Assembly: GCF_002954685.1 (NCBI RefSeq)
Contig: NZ_MSCN01000001.1
Coordinates: forward strand, 3,761,977 to 3,825,976
From: Polaribacter porphyrae
Lineage (GTDB): Bacteria > Bacteroidota > Bacteroidia > Flavobacteriales > Flavobacteriaceae
DNA length: 64,000 nucleotides
Reading direction: 5' to 3'
Shown here: positions 52,311 through 61,539 of the stretch, piece by piece
Position numbering within the stretch: position 1 is the stretch's first letter
Layout of the letters: each line of letters begins with the position of its first letter
Translations under genes and position numbers: made by a program
Notes under the pieces: model-generated
What the model was told of the DNA's origin: nothing
The model's input: the letters and a program-made list of their open reading frames with translations, nothing else
The model's database searches: none

Positions 52311-52318
52311 CAAATTTA
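52311..52318 (-). promoter_or_regulatory. -7 element of the secreted thioredoxin gene
   Basis: TAAATTTG on the minus strand, full match, 25 bp before the ATG at 52285. Confidence 0.5.
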
Positions 52319-52322
52319 CGAA

Positions 52323-53867
52323 TTATCTAATACCGTGCATCAATTTTTTAATTAATGGGTTTAGTATAAAAAATATCAAACCAACTGCTACAGGTATAAT
52401 TGTAAAAATTAAAAAGAAGAAAGACATTGAGTATTTTTCAACAATTAGATCAATGTAGCCTCCTGTTTTACCAGCCATATAGTTACCAACTGCATTTACC
52501 AAATACCAAATACCAAACATCATTCCTATCTTTTTTGCAGGCACTAATTTTGAAACATAAGATAAGCCTACTGGAGATACACAAAGCTCTCCCATTGTAT
52601 GAAATAGATAAGCTAAAACCAACCATATTAAACTAACAGAAGCTGTTTTTGCACCTTGTGGAATATTACTTGAGCCATATGCTAAAGCTCCAAAACCAAT
52701 TCCTAAAAGAATCATTCCAATTCCAAATTTTACAGCAGCTGAAGGATTGAATTTACTTTCCCACCATTTAGAAAATAAAGGTGCTAAAAAGATGATAAAC
52801 AATGAGTTTAAAATTAAAAACCAAGAAGCTTCTATTTCTGCAGATTCTGAAGAAAAAATAATAGATAGTTTCCAAATTACAAATCCCCAAATACTTAAAA
52901 AACTAATTCCTAAAACAATATTAGATAATGTAATTTTAGAAATTGTTTGCTTAAATAATTTTATTAAAACCCAAGAAATAATCAATAATGGAACTGTGGA
53001 TACTAAAACATCAACAATTTTAAAAGTTAATGCAGAGTTACCTGTTAAAGCTCTTTGGGTGTAATCTCTAGCAAAAATGTTCATAGAACCACTGGCTTGC
53101 TCAAAAGCCCACCAAAAGAAAACTGTAAAAAAAGCTAACAATGCAACAACAATATATCTGTCTTTCTGAATTTTATCAGGGGTTTTATCAGCATTAATTT
53201 CGACTCTAGCAACAGCATCAGTCAAATCTACTTTTTTGGACGGAGCAACTCCAACATTCTCAAAAATAGTTCTTCCAAACCAAAATTGCATTGTTCCTAA
53301 AAACATAAAAATTCCTGCCAAACCAAATCCCCAAGAATAACTTAAATTATTAGCTAAAAAGCCACATAACAAAACCCCTAAAAATCCGCCAGAATTCACA
53401 CCCATATAAAAAATAGTAAAAGCACCGTCTTTACGTTCAGGATATTTATCATACAAACCACTAACCATAGAAGTTACATTGGGTTTAAATAATCCATTAC
53501 CAATAATTAAAAAAACAATTCCTAAATACAACGTAGTTTCAGTTTCCAAAGCCATTGAGGCGTGACCTAATGTCATCACTAAAGCACCTAAAGCCACTGC
53601 CTTTTGATAGCCTAATAATTTATCAGCTAAAATTCCACCAATTAGAGGTGTTATGTAAACGGAACTTGTATAGATTGCCAATAAGCCTAAAGCTCTTTCT
53701 CTAGACCATTCCCAACCACCATCAGCAAATGAATCTGTTAAGAAAAGTACAAAAATAGCTCGCATTCCATAATACGAAAAACGTTCCCACATTTCTGTAA
53801 AAAATAAAACAAATAGGGCTGGTTTATGATTTAGTAAACTAAATTCTTTAGATGTTGCTGTACTCAT
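52323..53867 (-). CDS. POT-family proton-dependent oligopeptide transporter (514 aa)
   Basis: MFS fold of the PTR2/POT family: FTEMWERFSYYGMRAIFVLFL (ExxER-type motif EMWERFSYYG) at the N-terminus, PLIGGILADKLLGYQKAV, GNGLFKPNVTSMV, IFYMGVNSGGFLG and a late LFHTMGELCVSPVGLSYVSK. Twelve to fourteen helices. It imports di- and tripeptides with protons. It is a diverged paralogue of the next gene at 53936-55339. A strong terminator lies between them, so it has its own promoter. Confidence 0.92.
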   Translation of the reverse strand: MSTATSKEFSLLNHKPALFVLFFTEMWERFSYYGMRAIFVLFLTDSFADGGWEWSRERALGLLAIYTSSVYITPLIGGILADKLLGYQKAVALGALVMTLGHASMALETETTLYLGIVFLIIGNGLFKPNVTSMVSGLYDKYPERKDGAFTIFYMGVNSGGFLGVLLCGFLANNLSYSWGFGLAGIFMFLGTMQFWFGRTIFENVGVAPSKKVDLTDAVARVEINADKTPDKIQKDRYIVVALLAFFTVFFWWAFEQASGSMNIFARDYTQRALTGNSALTFKIVDVLVSTVPLLIISWVLIKLFKQTISKITLSNIVLGISFLSIWGFVIWKLSIIFSSESAEIEASWFLILNSLFIIFLAPLFSKWWESKFNPSAAVKFGIGMILLGIGFGALAYGSSNIPQGAKTASVSLIWLVLAYLFHTMGELCVSPVGLSYVSKLVPAKKIGMMFGIWYLVNAVGNYMAGKTGGYIDLIVEKYSMSFFFLIFTIIPVAVGLIFFILNPLIKKLMHGIR

Positions 53868-53892
53868 AATTGGTATTTTTTATAAAATAAAA

Positions 53893-53920
53893 AACCTCAT
53901 AAATTTTGATTTATGAGGTT
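53893..53920 (-). terminator. Terminator after the first POT gene
   Basis: Perfect 12-bp arms AACCTCATAAAT and ATTTATGAGGTT with a 4-base loop; on the minus strand it is followed by TTTTTTATTTTA. It ends the DPP IV - POT transcript. Confidence 0.88.
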
Positions 53921-53935
53921 GATATTATAATACTT

Positions 53936-55339
53936 TTAATTTACTAAATCTTCATTTGCCAATTCAAAACCTTCTGTTTCTTTAGTTCTTAAATCAGTTT
54001 CATTGTCTTCAGCTCCATGAGTTAGTTTTTTTAGTTTATTAAAAAATAAATATACTAAAAGTGAGAAAGCTACACAGAAGATAGCAATACCCGTAAATAC
54101 GGTAAATTCTCCGTAAACAGAAGAAGATTCACCTAATAAACCCGCAAATTTATTACCTAAACCTGTAGTTGCAAAGTAAATTCCCATCATTATTGATGCA
54201 TACTTTGCAGGTGCTAATTTTGTAACAAATGATAATGAAACAGGAGATAAACATAGTTCACCAACTGTGTGAAATAAGTACGCTAAAACTAACCAAAGCA
54301 TCATTGAGCTTCCAGTAGAATCATATTCATTAGCAGCAGCAGACATAAAGAAAAAACCAAGTCCAGTAATTCCTAAACCTATTATCATCTTAAATAAAGA
54401 TGAAGCTTCTTTTCCTTTTATCTTTCTTTTTGCCCAATAAGCAGCAACAGCTACTCCTAACGTAATTATGAAAAATGAGTTTAAAGATTGAAACCAAGTT
54501 GCAGGAACTTCCCAACCCATCAGCATTCTATCTGTTTTTTCACTTGCGTAAATATTCATCAATCCTCCTGCTTGTTCAAAAGCTGCAAAAAATGCAATAA
54601 TCAATAAAAAAGAAATCAGTAAAACAACAACTCTATCTTTTTCAATTTTATTTAAAGGTCTTTTATATTCTTCTTGATCTTCCTTGTTTTCAGATTTTCC
54701 TAAATAATTTCCAACATGAACTAGATATTTTTGTCCTGCTAAAAACTGAATTAAACCTAAAACCATTAAAATGCCTGCAAGCCCAAAACCATAATGCCAA
54801 CCGTGAACTTCTCCAACATAACCCACAACTAATCCAGATAAAAAAGCACCAACATTAATTCCAATATAGAAAATTGTGAAACCTTTATCTCTTCTAACAT
54901 CTCCTTTTTTATACAAACCACCAACCATTGTAGAAATATTTGGTTTTAAACAACCAACTCCAGCAATAATGAAACCTAATCCAGTATAAAAAGCCCACAT
55001 TGCTTCAATAGCTAAAACACTATGACCTATAACTAATAAAATTGCACCAAGAATTACAGCTTTCTTTTGTCCTAAAACTCTATCAGCTAGAATTCCACCA
55101 GGAATAGAAGCAATATATACTAAAGCAGTGTACCAACCATAAAGTGCTAATGCTTCTCCTTGACTCCATCCAACACCAGGATTTATATCAGTAGTTTTTG
55201 AGGTTAGGTATAATACTAAAAGTGCTCTCATTCCATAATAGGAGAAGCGTTCCCACATTTCTGTAAAAAATAAAACAAACAGACCTACTGGATGTCCAAA
55301 TAACTCTTTTTGATGTGGTAATTTAGATATAGTATTCAT
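53936..55339 (-). CDS. POT-family di-/tripeptide transporter (467 aa)
   Basis: Same family motifs as the neighbour: EMWERFSYYGMRALLVLYL, GGILADRVLGQKKAVILG, VGCLKPNISTMVGG, FTIFYIGINVGAFL, LFHTVGELCLSPVSLSFVTK. Shorter central loop and an acidic C-terminus (ETEGFELANEDLVN). It starts 31 bp after the DPP IV-like peptidase stop without a terminator between them, so the peptidase and the transporter are probably one operon that trims peptides to dipeptides and imports them. Confidence 0.92.
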   Translation of the reverse strand: MNTISKLPHQKELFGHPVGLFVLFFTEMWERFSYYGMRALLVLYLTSKTTDINPGVGWSQGEALALYGWYTALVYIASIPGGILADRVLGQKKAVILGAILLVIGHSVLAIEAMWAFYTGLGFIIAGVGCLKPNISTMVGGLYKKGDVRRDKGFTIFYIGINVGAFLSGLVVGYVGEVHGWHYGFGLAGILMVLGLIQFLAGQKYLVHVGNYLGKSENKEDQEEYKRPLNKIEKDRVVVLLISFLLIIAFFAAFEQAGGLMNIYASEKTDRMLMGWEVPATWFQSLNSFFIITLGVAVAAYWAKRKIKGKEASSLFKMIIGLGITGLGFFFMSAAANEYDSTGSSMMLWLVLAYLFHTVGELCLSPVSLSFVTKLAPAKYASIMMGIYFATTGLGNKFAGLLGESSSVYGEFTVFTGIAIFCVAFSLLVYLFFNKLKKLTHGAEDNETDLRTKETEGFELANEDLVN

Positions 55340-55370
55340 AATTATATTTGAATTTCTTTAAATTAAAATT

Positions 55371-57560
55371 TTAGTTATTAATTAAATGCTCTTCTACAAA
55401 ATTTGTCATTTTTGTATATAAATTTAATCGGGTATTTTTTCCTTTGTAAATTCCATGAGTTCTGTCTGGTACAATAAACATATCAAATTGCTTATTGGCT
55501 TCTATTAAAGAATTTATCATTCTATAACTGTTTTGAACGTGTACATTATCATCTCCTGTACCATGAACTAACAAGTAATTTCCTTGTAACTTATCTGCAT
55601 AATTTACAGGAGAATTATCATCATAACCAGCAGGATTTTCTTGTGGAGTTCTTAAAAAACGTTCTGTGTAAACTGTATCGTAAAAACGCCAAGAAGTAAC
55701 AGGTGCAACAGCAATTGCTGTGGTAAAAATATCACTTCCTTTCAATAATGAATTTGTACTCATATGTCCTCCAAAACTCCATCCCCAAATACCAATATTA
55801 TCTTTATCAATATAAGAACGTTCAGCTAATTTTTTTGCAGCAGCAATTTGGTCTTCGGTTTCATATTTTACTAAATTTAAATAGGTAGATTTTTTAAAAT
55901 ATGCTCCTTTAAAACCGGTTCCACGTCCATCAACACAAACTACAATCATTCCTTTTTGTGCTAGCATATTATGCCAATAGTCATTAGCACCATTCCATCT
56001 GTTTGCAACTTGTTGTGAACCTGGACCAGAATATTGAAATAGTAACATTGGATATTTTTTATTTTCATCAAAATCCATTGGTTTTATCATCCACATATTC
56101 AAGTCGTTTCCATTGATATTAATGGTGGAGAACTCTTTAGGACTCATTTTGTAATCTGCTAATTCTTCTTTTAGTGCTGCATTGTCTTTGATTATTTTCA
56201 ACATTTTGCCTTCTGCATTGTATAAAGAGTAAATTGGTGGAATTTCAGAAGAAGAAAATGTATTGATAAAGTAGTTTAAATTCGTACTAAAAGACGCACT
56301 ATTTTGACCCTTTTTATTGCTTAATAGCTTTTTATTTTCTCCATTTAAACCAATAGAGTAGACACCTCTATTAATAGATCCATTTTCTACAGATTGGTAA
56401 TAAATAGTTTTCTTTTTATCATTAAAACCATAATAATTTGTTACTTCCCATTTTCCATTAGTAATTTGGTTGATGAGTTTTCCATTAAAATCATAGTGAT
56501 AAATATGATTGAATCCATCTTTTTCGCTTGTCCAAATAAAAGAATTATCTGCTAAAAAAGTAAGGTTGTCTGTAATATCTATATATGCTTTATCAGTTTC
56601 TTTTAATAGTAAGGATGATGAATTATTTAACGCATTTACTTTGTGTAATTTTAAATCATTTTGATGACGATTTAATGTTGTAGCAACCAATACATTATTG
56701 TTATTAGACCATTTAATTCTAGGAATATATTCATAGTTACCCAAAGAAATTTTCTTACTATTTTTTGAAGAAACCGAATACATGTGTAATGTTACATCAG
56801 CATTTTTTTCTCCTGCTTTTGGATATTTAAAAACTTGTTGATTTGGGTATAAATCTTTACCAACTATGTCCATAGAAAATGTTGGTACTTCACTTTCATC
56901 AAAACGTAAAAAAGCTAAATATTTACTGTTATTACTCCACTCAAAAGCTCTTACAAAAGCAAACTCTTCTTCGTAAACCCAATCTGTAATTCCGTTTATA
57001 ATGCTGTTTTTTTCTCCATCTTTGGTAATTTGAGTAACCGTATTTTTAGAAAAATCTTTTATAAATAAATTATTGTCTTTAGCATAGGCTACTTTTTTAT
57101 TATCAGGAGAAAAAATGGGTTCCTGAATATCCTCACCAATTAAAGATATTTTTTTTGATGCAACATCATATGCATAAAAAGTACCTTTATAAGAACGTCT
57201 GTAGATTTTTTTGAAATTTAATCCTAGAATTATTTTAGTTTCATCATTATTGAAACTGTAGGTTTGAAAGTAACGTATTTTTGATAAATCTTTACTATTT
57301 ACAATTGTTTCTACTTTTTCTAGTGTAGCATAACTATACTTATCAACAGTTGTATTACCTTGGTTATCTCTATTTAAAAGCGAATAAAAATCGCCATTCA
57401 TGGAATTTAAGGCATTCATTCTATCAGAAGAAAATGTACCATTCCAAATTTTTTGTAAAGTTATTTCTTTATTTTGTGAGTCTATATTTGAAGTTTGTGC
57501 ATAAGCTTTTTTACATAAACTAATTGTTAAGATTATTAATAAAAGAAGTGTTTTTTTCAT
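55371..57560 (-). CDS. Dipeptidyl-peptidase IV, S9B prolyl oligopeptidase family (729 aa)
   Basis: Signal peptide (KKTLLLLIILTISLCKKAYA), an N-terminal eight-bladed propeller (DPPIV_N, about 45-440) with the double Glu WVYEEEFAFVRAFEW that binds the substrate N-terminus, and a C-terminal hydrolase domain with DGRGTGFKG, the nucleophile Ser in WGWSFGGHMS (about 596), Asp in HGTGDDNVH (about 671) and His in DRTHGI (about 708). It releases X-Pro or X-Ala dipeptides from N-termini in the periplasm. It is the first gene of the operon with a POT transporter. Confidence 0.93.
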   Translation of the reverse strand: MKKTLLLLIILTISLCKKAYAQTSNIDSQNKEITLQKIWNGTFSSDRMNALNSMNGDFYSLLNRDNQGNTTVDKYSYATLEKVETIVNSKDLSKIRYFQTYSFNNDETKIILGLNFKKIYRRSYKGTFYAYDVASKKISLIGEDIQEPIFSPDNKKVAYAKDNNLFIKDFSKNTVTQITKDGEKNSIINGITDWVYEEEFAFVRAFEWSNNSKYLAFLRFDESEVPTFSMDIVGKDLYPNQQVFKYPKAGEKNADVTLHMYSVSSKNSKKISLGNYEYIPRIKWSNNNNVLVATTLNRHQNDLKLHKVNALNNSSSLLLKETDKAYIDITDNLTFLADNSFIWTSEKDGFNHIYHYDFNGKLINQITNGKWEVTNYYGFNDKKKTIYYQSVENGSINRGVYSIGLNGENKKLLSNKKGQNSASFSTNLNYFINTFSSSEIPPIYSLYNAEGKMLKIIKDNAALKEELADYKMSPKEFSTININGNDLNMWMIKPMDFDENKKYPMLLFQYSGPGSQQVANRWNGANDYWHNMLAQKGMIVVCVDGRGTGFKGAYFKKSTYLNLVKYETEDQIAAAKKLAERSYIDKDNIGIWGWSFGGHMSTNSLLKGSDIFTTAIAVAPVTSWRFYDTVYTERFLRTPQENPAGYDDNSPVNYADKLQGNYLLVHGTGDDNVHVQNSYRMINSLIEANKQFDMFIVPDRTHGIYKGKNTRLNLYTKMTNFVEEHLINN

Positions 57561-57572
57561 ATATATTCAGAT

Positions 57573-57601
57573 TTTCGTAAAACTTTGTCAAGTTTACGAA
57601 A
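57573..57601. promoter_or_regulatory. Palindrome upstream of the DPP IV gene
   Basis: TTTCGTAAAACTT and AAGTTTACGAAA form an imperfect dyad (one bulge) around a short TGTC loop, 12 bp before the ATG at 57560. It overlaps the expected leader or promoter (a TAATTTCG element on the minus strand at 57598-57605), so it may be an operator or a leader hairpin. Confidence 0.4.
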
Positions 57602-57689
57602 TTATTGTCAAAAAAAAGGTTAAAAAAAGATTCTGATAATATAAAAAAAGTATTTACCATAAATTTTACTGGTGTAAATTATATCAAAA

Positions 57690-57716
57690 AAGCCTAGCAA
57701 TTTTCATGCTAGGCTT
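57690..57716 (-). terminator. Terminator after the prohibitin-like gene
   Basis: Perfect 10-bp arms AAGCCTAGCA and TGCTAGGCTT with a 7-base loop; on the minus strand it is followed by TTTTTT. It lies 25 bp after the stop at 57741. Confidence 0.88.
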
Positions 57717-57740
57717 ACTATATTTTAAGAAAAGAATTTT

Positions 57741-58565
57741 TTATTTGTTTTTTGTCTTTTCTTTTTTTGTTTCTTTTTTAGAGGATGTTTTAGTATCTTC
57801 ATTTACCATTAAAGGCGTTTTACCATCTGTAATAATAATTTTTGCATTTGGCGAATTAGACAGAGATTTAAAAGCTTCTATTGCTTTAATTCTAATAATG
57901 CCATCAGTTAAACCTTCAGAAATAATTATTTGAGCATCTCTTTCTCCCTTTGCGTTAATAATTTTTCTTTGTGCTTCTAGTTTTTCTTGTTTTAAAACAA
58001 ATTCCATACGCATAGCATCTTGCTCTGCTTGTAGTTTTCTTTCAACAGAACTTGCTAAACCTCTTGGTAATTGAATCCTTTTCATTAAAACAGCAATCAA
58101 TTCAATACCTTCTGCTTGTTTCTCTAAATTAATTTTCATCTTGTCTAAAATCTCGCTTTCAATTTTCGCTCTCATTCCAGAGTGCATATCCTTCGCAAAA
58201 AATTGTGCACAAACATCAGAAGCAGCAGATCTAAACACACTAGTAATTACATTTTCATAATTAGGGCCTAAATTTTGTAGAACTGAAGCAATTTTAGAAC
58301 CATCTAATCTATGTAATATTGATATTTCTGAATTTACGCTCAAACCCTCTTTACTAGGTAAGCTTAAAACTAACCTAATGTTTTTTGTTTGAGTAGATTC
58401 TTTTACAACTTTACTTGTTATAGGGTTGTAGAAAACTGTTCCTTGAGTTTTTACATCACTAGAGAATTTACCTAAAGTTTGTTTAATACCAACTTCTCCT
58501 GGTCTAATTACAGCACAGCTTGCACATAATAAAATTAACGATGATAGTGTAAATAGTTTTTTCAT
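57741..58565 (-). CDS. SPFH/prohibitin-family lipoprotein (274 aa)
   Basis: Lipobox SLILLCASC (Cys at about 16), directly followed by AVIRPGEVGIKQTLGKFS, the start of the SPFH/band 7 domain (about 20-200, with LDGSKIASVLQNLGPNYENV and RSAASDVCAQFFAKD), then a coiled coil (LEKQAEGIELIAVLMKRI, QAEQDAMRMEFVLKQEKLEA in part) and a Lys-rich tail. Prohibitin-like proteins form large rings that organise membranes or protect proteases. Lipid attachment instead of a TM helix is unusual for the family in general, but I cannot say how common it is in Flavobacteriia. Confidence 0.87.
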   Translation of the reverse strand: MKKLFTLSSLILLCASCAVIRPGEVGIKQTLGKFSSDVKTQGTVFYNPITSKVVKESTQTKNIRLVLSLPSKEGLSVNSEISILHRLDGSKIASVLQNLGPNYENVITSVFRSAASDVCAQFFAKDMHSGMRAKIESEILDKMKINLEKQAEGIELIAVLMKRIQLPRGLASSVERKLQAEQDAMRMEFVLKQEKLEAQRKIINAKGERDAQIIISEGLTDGIIRIKAIEAFKSLSNSPNAKIIITDGKTPLMVNEDTKTSSKKETKKEKTKNK

Positions 58566-58748
58566 AATTATAATGGTTTTGTAGGTTATTTTATAAAAAT
58601 ATTAACAACAATATCAATGCCATATTTTGTTTTTCTAAATTGAGATTTCTTATCAATAGATTAGAACTTAATATCTTTTTTTCTTTATCTTTTGATGAAA
58701 ATTTCTTATATAGTTAATGTTATTTATATACATTTTATTACTTTGATG

Positions 58749-58756
58749 TATCTTTG
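58749..58756 (+). promoter_or_regulatory. -7 element of the HMG-CoA reductase operon
   Basis: TATCTTTG, full match to TAnnTTTG, 23 bp before the ATG at 58780. Confidence 0.55.
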
Positions 58757-58779
58757 TTTTATAGATTTTAAGCAAATAG

Positions 58780-60513
58780 ATGAGCAAAATTATATCGGGG
58801 TTTTCAAAGTTTACCAAACAAGAAAAAATAGATTGGCTTACTAATAATTTTTTTCAAAACCCTAAAGAAGTAAAAAAAATCATTCATCAATACTGGAATG
58901 ATGATAAAACATTGCAAAAACTTCATGATGATTTTATAGAAAATACCATCACTAACTTTTATTTACCTTTTGGTGTAGCACCCAATTTTATCATCAACGA
59001 TAAGTATTACACTATTCCTATGGTTATTGAAGAAAGTTCTGTGGTAGCAGCTGCTTCTTTGGTTGCAAAATTTTGGAGTACAAGAGGTGGTTTTAAAACC
59101 GAAGTTTTAGGAACAACAAAAATAGGGCAAGTTCATTTTATGTTTGCTGGAGAAAAAACTAATCTTGAAAACTATTTTAATACAAATAAAACTGAATTAT
59201 TAGCTGCAACTGCATCCATAACAAAAAATATGGAAAAACGTGGTGGAGGTATTTTAGATATTGTTTTGGTTGATAAAACTGATAAACTAGCCAATTATTA
59301 TCAATTGCACGTTACTTTTGAAACCAAAGACTCAATGGGTGCAAATTTCATCAATTCTTGTTTAGAAGCTATTGCTAATCAATTTAAGAATGATGAGATA
59401 GAAATTGTAATGAGCATACTTTCTAACTATGTTCCAGAATGTATAGTAAGAGCAGAAGTAAGTTGTAAGATTGATGAATTAGGAGGAGAAAATCCTCAAA
59501 GATTTGCAGAGAAATTTTACCAAGCAGTACAAATTGCCAAAGTAGAACCTTATAGAGCTGTAACGCATAATAAAGGTATTATGAACGGAATTGATGCTGT
59601 AGTTTTAGCAACTGGAAACGACTTTAGAGCGGTCGAAGCTGGTGCACATGCTTATGCATCCAGAAATGGTGAGTATTCAAGTTTGTCTTATTGTTCAATA
59701 GATAATGGAGTTTTTAAATTTTGGATAGAGATTCCACTTGCTTTAGGAACTGTAGGCGGTTTAACAGCTCTACATCCTCTTGCAAAATTATCTTTAGAAT
59801 TATTGCAAAAACCAACTGCAAGAGAATTAATGCAGATTATAGCAGCAGCAGGTTTAGCGCAAAACTTTGCAGCTTTACGAGCTTTAACTACCAAAGGTAT
59901 TCAACATGGGCATATGAAAATGCACCTGCAAAATATTTTAAATCAGTATAATGCTACTAAAACTGAAAAAAAACAAATAGAAACATACTTTAAAAATGTA
60001 ACAGTAACACATTCTGCTGTTGTAGAAAAATTAAACTCGATTAGAAAATCAACTATCAACTGGATTGATTTTTTAGATGAAGATTTAGTGCGTGAAAAAC
60101 TAGCTCAACTGGATGAAAATTCAGTTCCAGTTTTTGGTAAAATGAATGCTCAACAAATGATAGAGCATTTAAGTGCAGTTACACAAATTGCTAATGGTAA
60201 TTGGAAAGTAAATGCATATGTTTCTGATGATAAAACTGCTAGAAGAAAACCTTTTTTAGATACTAGAAATGAGTTAACACAGGGCTTTAGGCCTTCTTTT
60301 TTATCTGAAGAGCCAAATGACTTTAAATTTAACTCTATAGATGAGGCTATTGAAGATTTGACATATCAAGTAAAATATTTTGTTGAAAAATTTCAAAAAG
60401 ATTCAGATAGAGCTGTAGTTCATCCATTTTTTGGAGAATTAGATTTTGACTATTGGAAAAAGTTTCAAGTGAAGCATTTTACACATCATTTTAAACAATT
60501 TAATTTGTTGTAA
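58780..60513 (+). CDS. Class II HMG-CoA reductase with C-terminal DUF1569/DinB-like extension (577 aa)
   Basis: Residues 1-425 match degradative-type (class II) HMG-CoA reductase: the catalytic Glu in IPMVIEESSVVAAAS, THNKGIMNGIDAVVLATGNDFRA (Lys and Asp), GTVGGLT and the catalytic His in KGIQHGHMKMH. The enzyme converts HMG-CoA to mevalonate for isoprenoids. Residues about 430-577 are an extra domain with MNAQQMIEHLSAV (about 454) and HPFFGELDFDYWKKFQVKHF...HHF (about 546), the His pattern of DUF1569 (DinB-like four-helix) proteins. The stop overlaps the GYDIA kinase start, in line with the mevalonate route. Confidence 0.87.
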   Translation: MSKIISGFSKFTKQEKIDWLTNNFFQNPKEVKKIIHQYWNDDKTLQKLHDDFIENTITNFYLPFGVAPNFIINDKYYTIPMVIEESSVVAAASLVAKFWSTRGGFKTEVLGTTKIGQVHFMFAGEKTNLENYFNTNKTELLAATASITKNMEKRGGGILDIVLVDKTDKLANYYQLHVTFETKDSMGANFINSCLEAIANQFKNDEIEIVMSILSNYVPECIVRAEVSCKIDELGGENPQRFAEKFYQAVQIAKVEPYRAVTHNKGIMNGIDAVVLATGNDFRAVEAGAHAYASRNGEYSSLSYCSIDNGVFKFWIEIPLALGTVGGLTALHPLAKLSLELLQKPTARELMQIIAAAGLAQNFAALRALTTKGIQHGHMKMHLQNILNQYNATKTEKKQIETYFKNVTVTHSAVVEKLNSIRKSTINWIDFLDEDLVREKLAQLDENSVPVFGKMNAQQMIEHLSAVTQIANGNWKVNAYVSDDKTARRKPFLDTRNELTQGFRPSFLSEEPNDFKFNSIDEAIEDLTYQVKYFVEKFQKDSDRAVVHPFFGELDFDYWKKFQVKHFTHHFKQFNLL

Positions 60514-61460
60514 TGAATTTTTATTCAAATGGAAAATTATTATTAACAGGAGAATATTTGGTTTTAGATGGAGCCAAAGCATTAGCAGTACCAACAAAAT
60601 TTGGACAGGATTTAATAGTAACGCCGATCAAACAAAAAGAATTGATTTGGGGTAGTTTTACAAATACAGGTGAATGTTGGTTTGAAGCTATTTTTGAATT
60701 GCCAAAGTTTCGATTAAAGTCAGCGACTTTTAATTCTGATAAAGAAGGCAGTGCAGAAATGATTGCAGAAACGTTATTTAATATTTTAAGAGAAACTAAA
60801 AGATTAAATTCAGAATTTTTAAAAACTAATGGAGGTTTTGTAGTAAAAACAAAATTGACTTTTCCCAGAAATTGGGGATTAGGAAGTTCATCAACCTTAA
60901 TAAATTCAATTGCAAATTGGGCTAATGTAGATGCGTTTCAATTACTTTGGAACTCTTTTAAGGGAAGTGGTTATGATATTGCTTGTGCTCAAAATAATTC
61001 GCCTATTTTCTATAAAATTGAACGAGATTTCTCGACTGTACTCGAAATGACGCCGAAAGTTGAAAAAGCAGCATTTAATCCTAGTTTTAAAGAAAATTTA
61101 TTTTTTGTATTTCTAAATCAAAAACAAGATTCTAAAGAAGGAATAGCTAAATTTAGAGAAAGTAGAAATAATTTTGATAGAGAAATAAAAAGAATTTCAG
61201 AAATTTCTGATGAGTTTTTAACAGCAAAATCATTATCAAAATTTGAAGAATTAATAGAAGAACACGAACAGATTATTAGTGAAATCATCAAACTAAAACC
61301 AGTCAAAGAAAACTTGTTTTCAGATTATATTGGAGCAATAAAAAGCCTTGGAGCTTGGGGAGGAGATTTTGTTTTAGCAACAGGAAACGAACAAACACCA
61401 AACTATTTCAAAGAAAAAGGGTATGAAACAATTTTTTCTTATTCAGATATGATTTTATAG
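60513..61460 (+). CDS. GYDIA-family GHMP kinase (315 aa)
   Basis: GHMP kinase fold: YSNGKLLLTGEYLVLDGA (N-terminal motif 1), the phosphate loop GLGSSST (about 125-131), and GSGYDIACA (about 152-160), the name-giving motif of this Bacteroidota group. It overlaps the HMG-CoA reductase stop (TAATG), so it probably supplies a kinase step of the mevalonate pathway, acting on mevalonate or its phosphate (inference from position). Residues about 171-180 (RDFSTVLEMT) come from a copy of an intergenic repeat inserted in frame between the ATP-loop half and the C-terminal half. Confidence 0.86.
   Translation: MNFYSNGKLLLTGEYLVLDGAKALAVPTKFGQDLIVTPIKQKELIWGSFTNTGECWFEAIFELPKFRLKSATFNSDKEGSAEMIAETLFNILRETKRLNSEFLKTNGGFVVKTKLTFPRNWGLGSSSTLINSIANWANVDAFQLLWNSFKGSGYDIACAQNNSPIFYKIERDFSTVLEMTPKVEKAAFNPSFKENLFFVFLNQKQDSKEGIAKFRESRNNFDREIKRISEISDEFLTAKSLSKFEELIEEHEQIISEIIKLKPVKENLFSDYIGAIKSLGAWGGDFVLATGNEQTPNYFKEKGYETIFSYSDMIL
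61025..61052 (+). repeat. Palindromic repeat copy lying inside the GHMP kinase gene
   Basis: The bases AGATTTCTCGAC...CTCGAAATGACG form the inner dyad (TTTCTCGA/TCGAAATGA arms) of the GTCATTTCGAC...GAGAAATCT repeat family seen at 1131-1158 and 18252-18340. Here it is in frame and translated without breaking the ORF. Confidence 0.6.
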
Positions 61461-61463
61461 AAC

Positions 61464-61531
61464 GTCATTCTGAACTTGTTTCAGAATCACATAAGAATTA
61501 GAATGAGAAACTGAAACAAGTTCAGTTTGAC
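61464..61531. repeat. Palindromic intergenic repeat (GTCATTCTGAA family), copy 2
   Basis: GTCATTCTGAACTTGTTTC at the left and its inverse GAAACAAGTTCAG...TTGAC at the right, so nearly the whole 68 bp folds into one hairpin. Same family as 11835-11915. It sits between the GHMP kinase and the flavoprotein gene. Confidence 0.82.
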
Positions 61532-61539
61532 GAAGAAAT

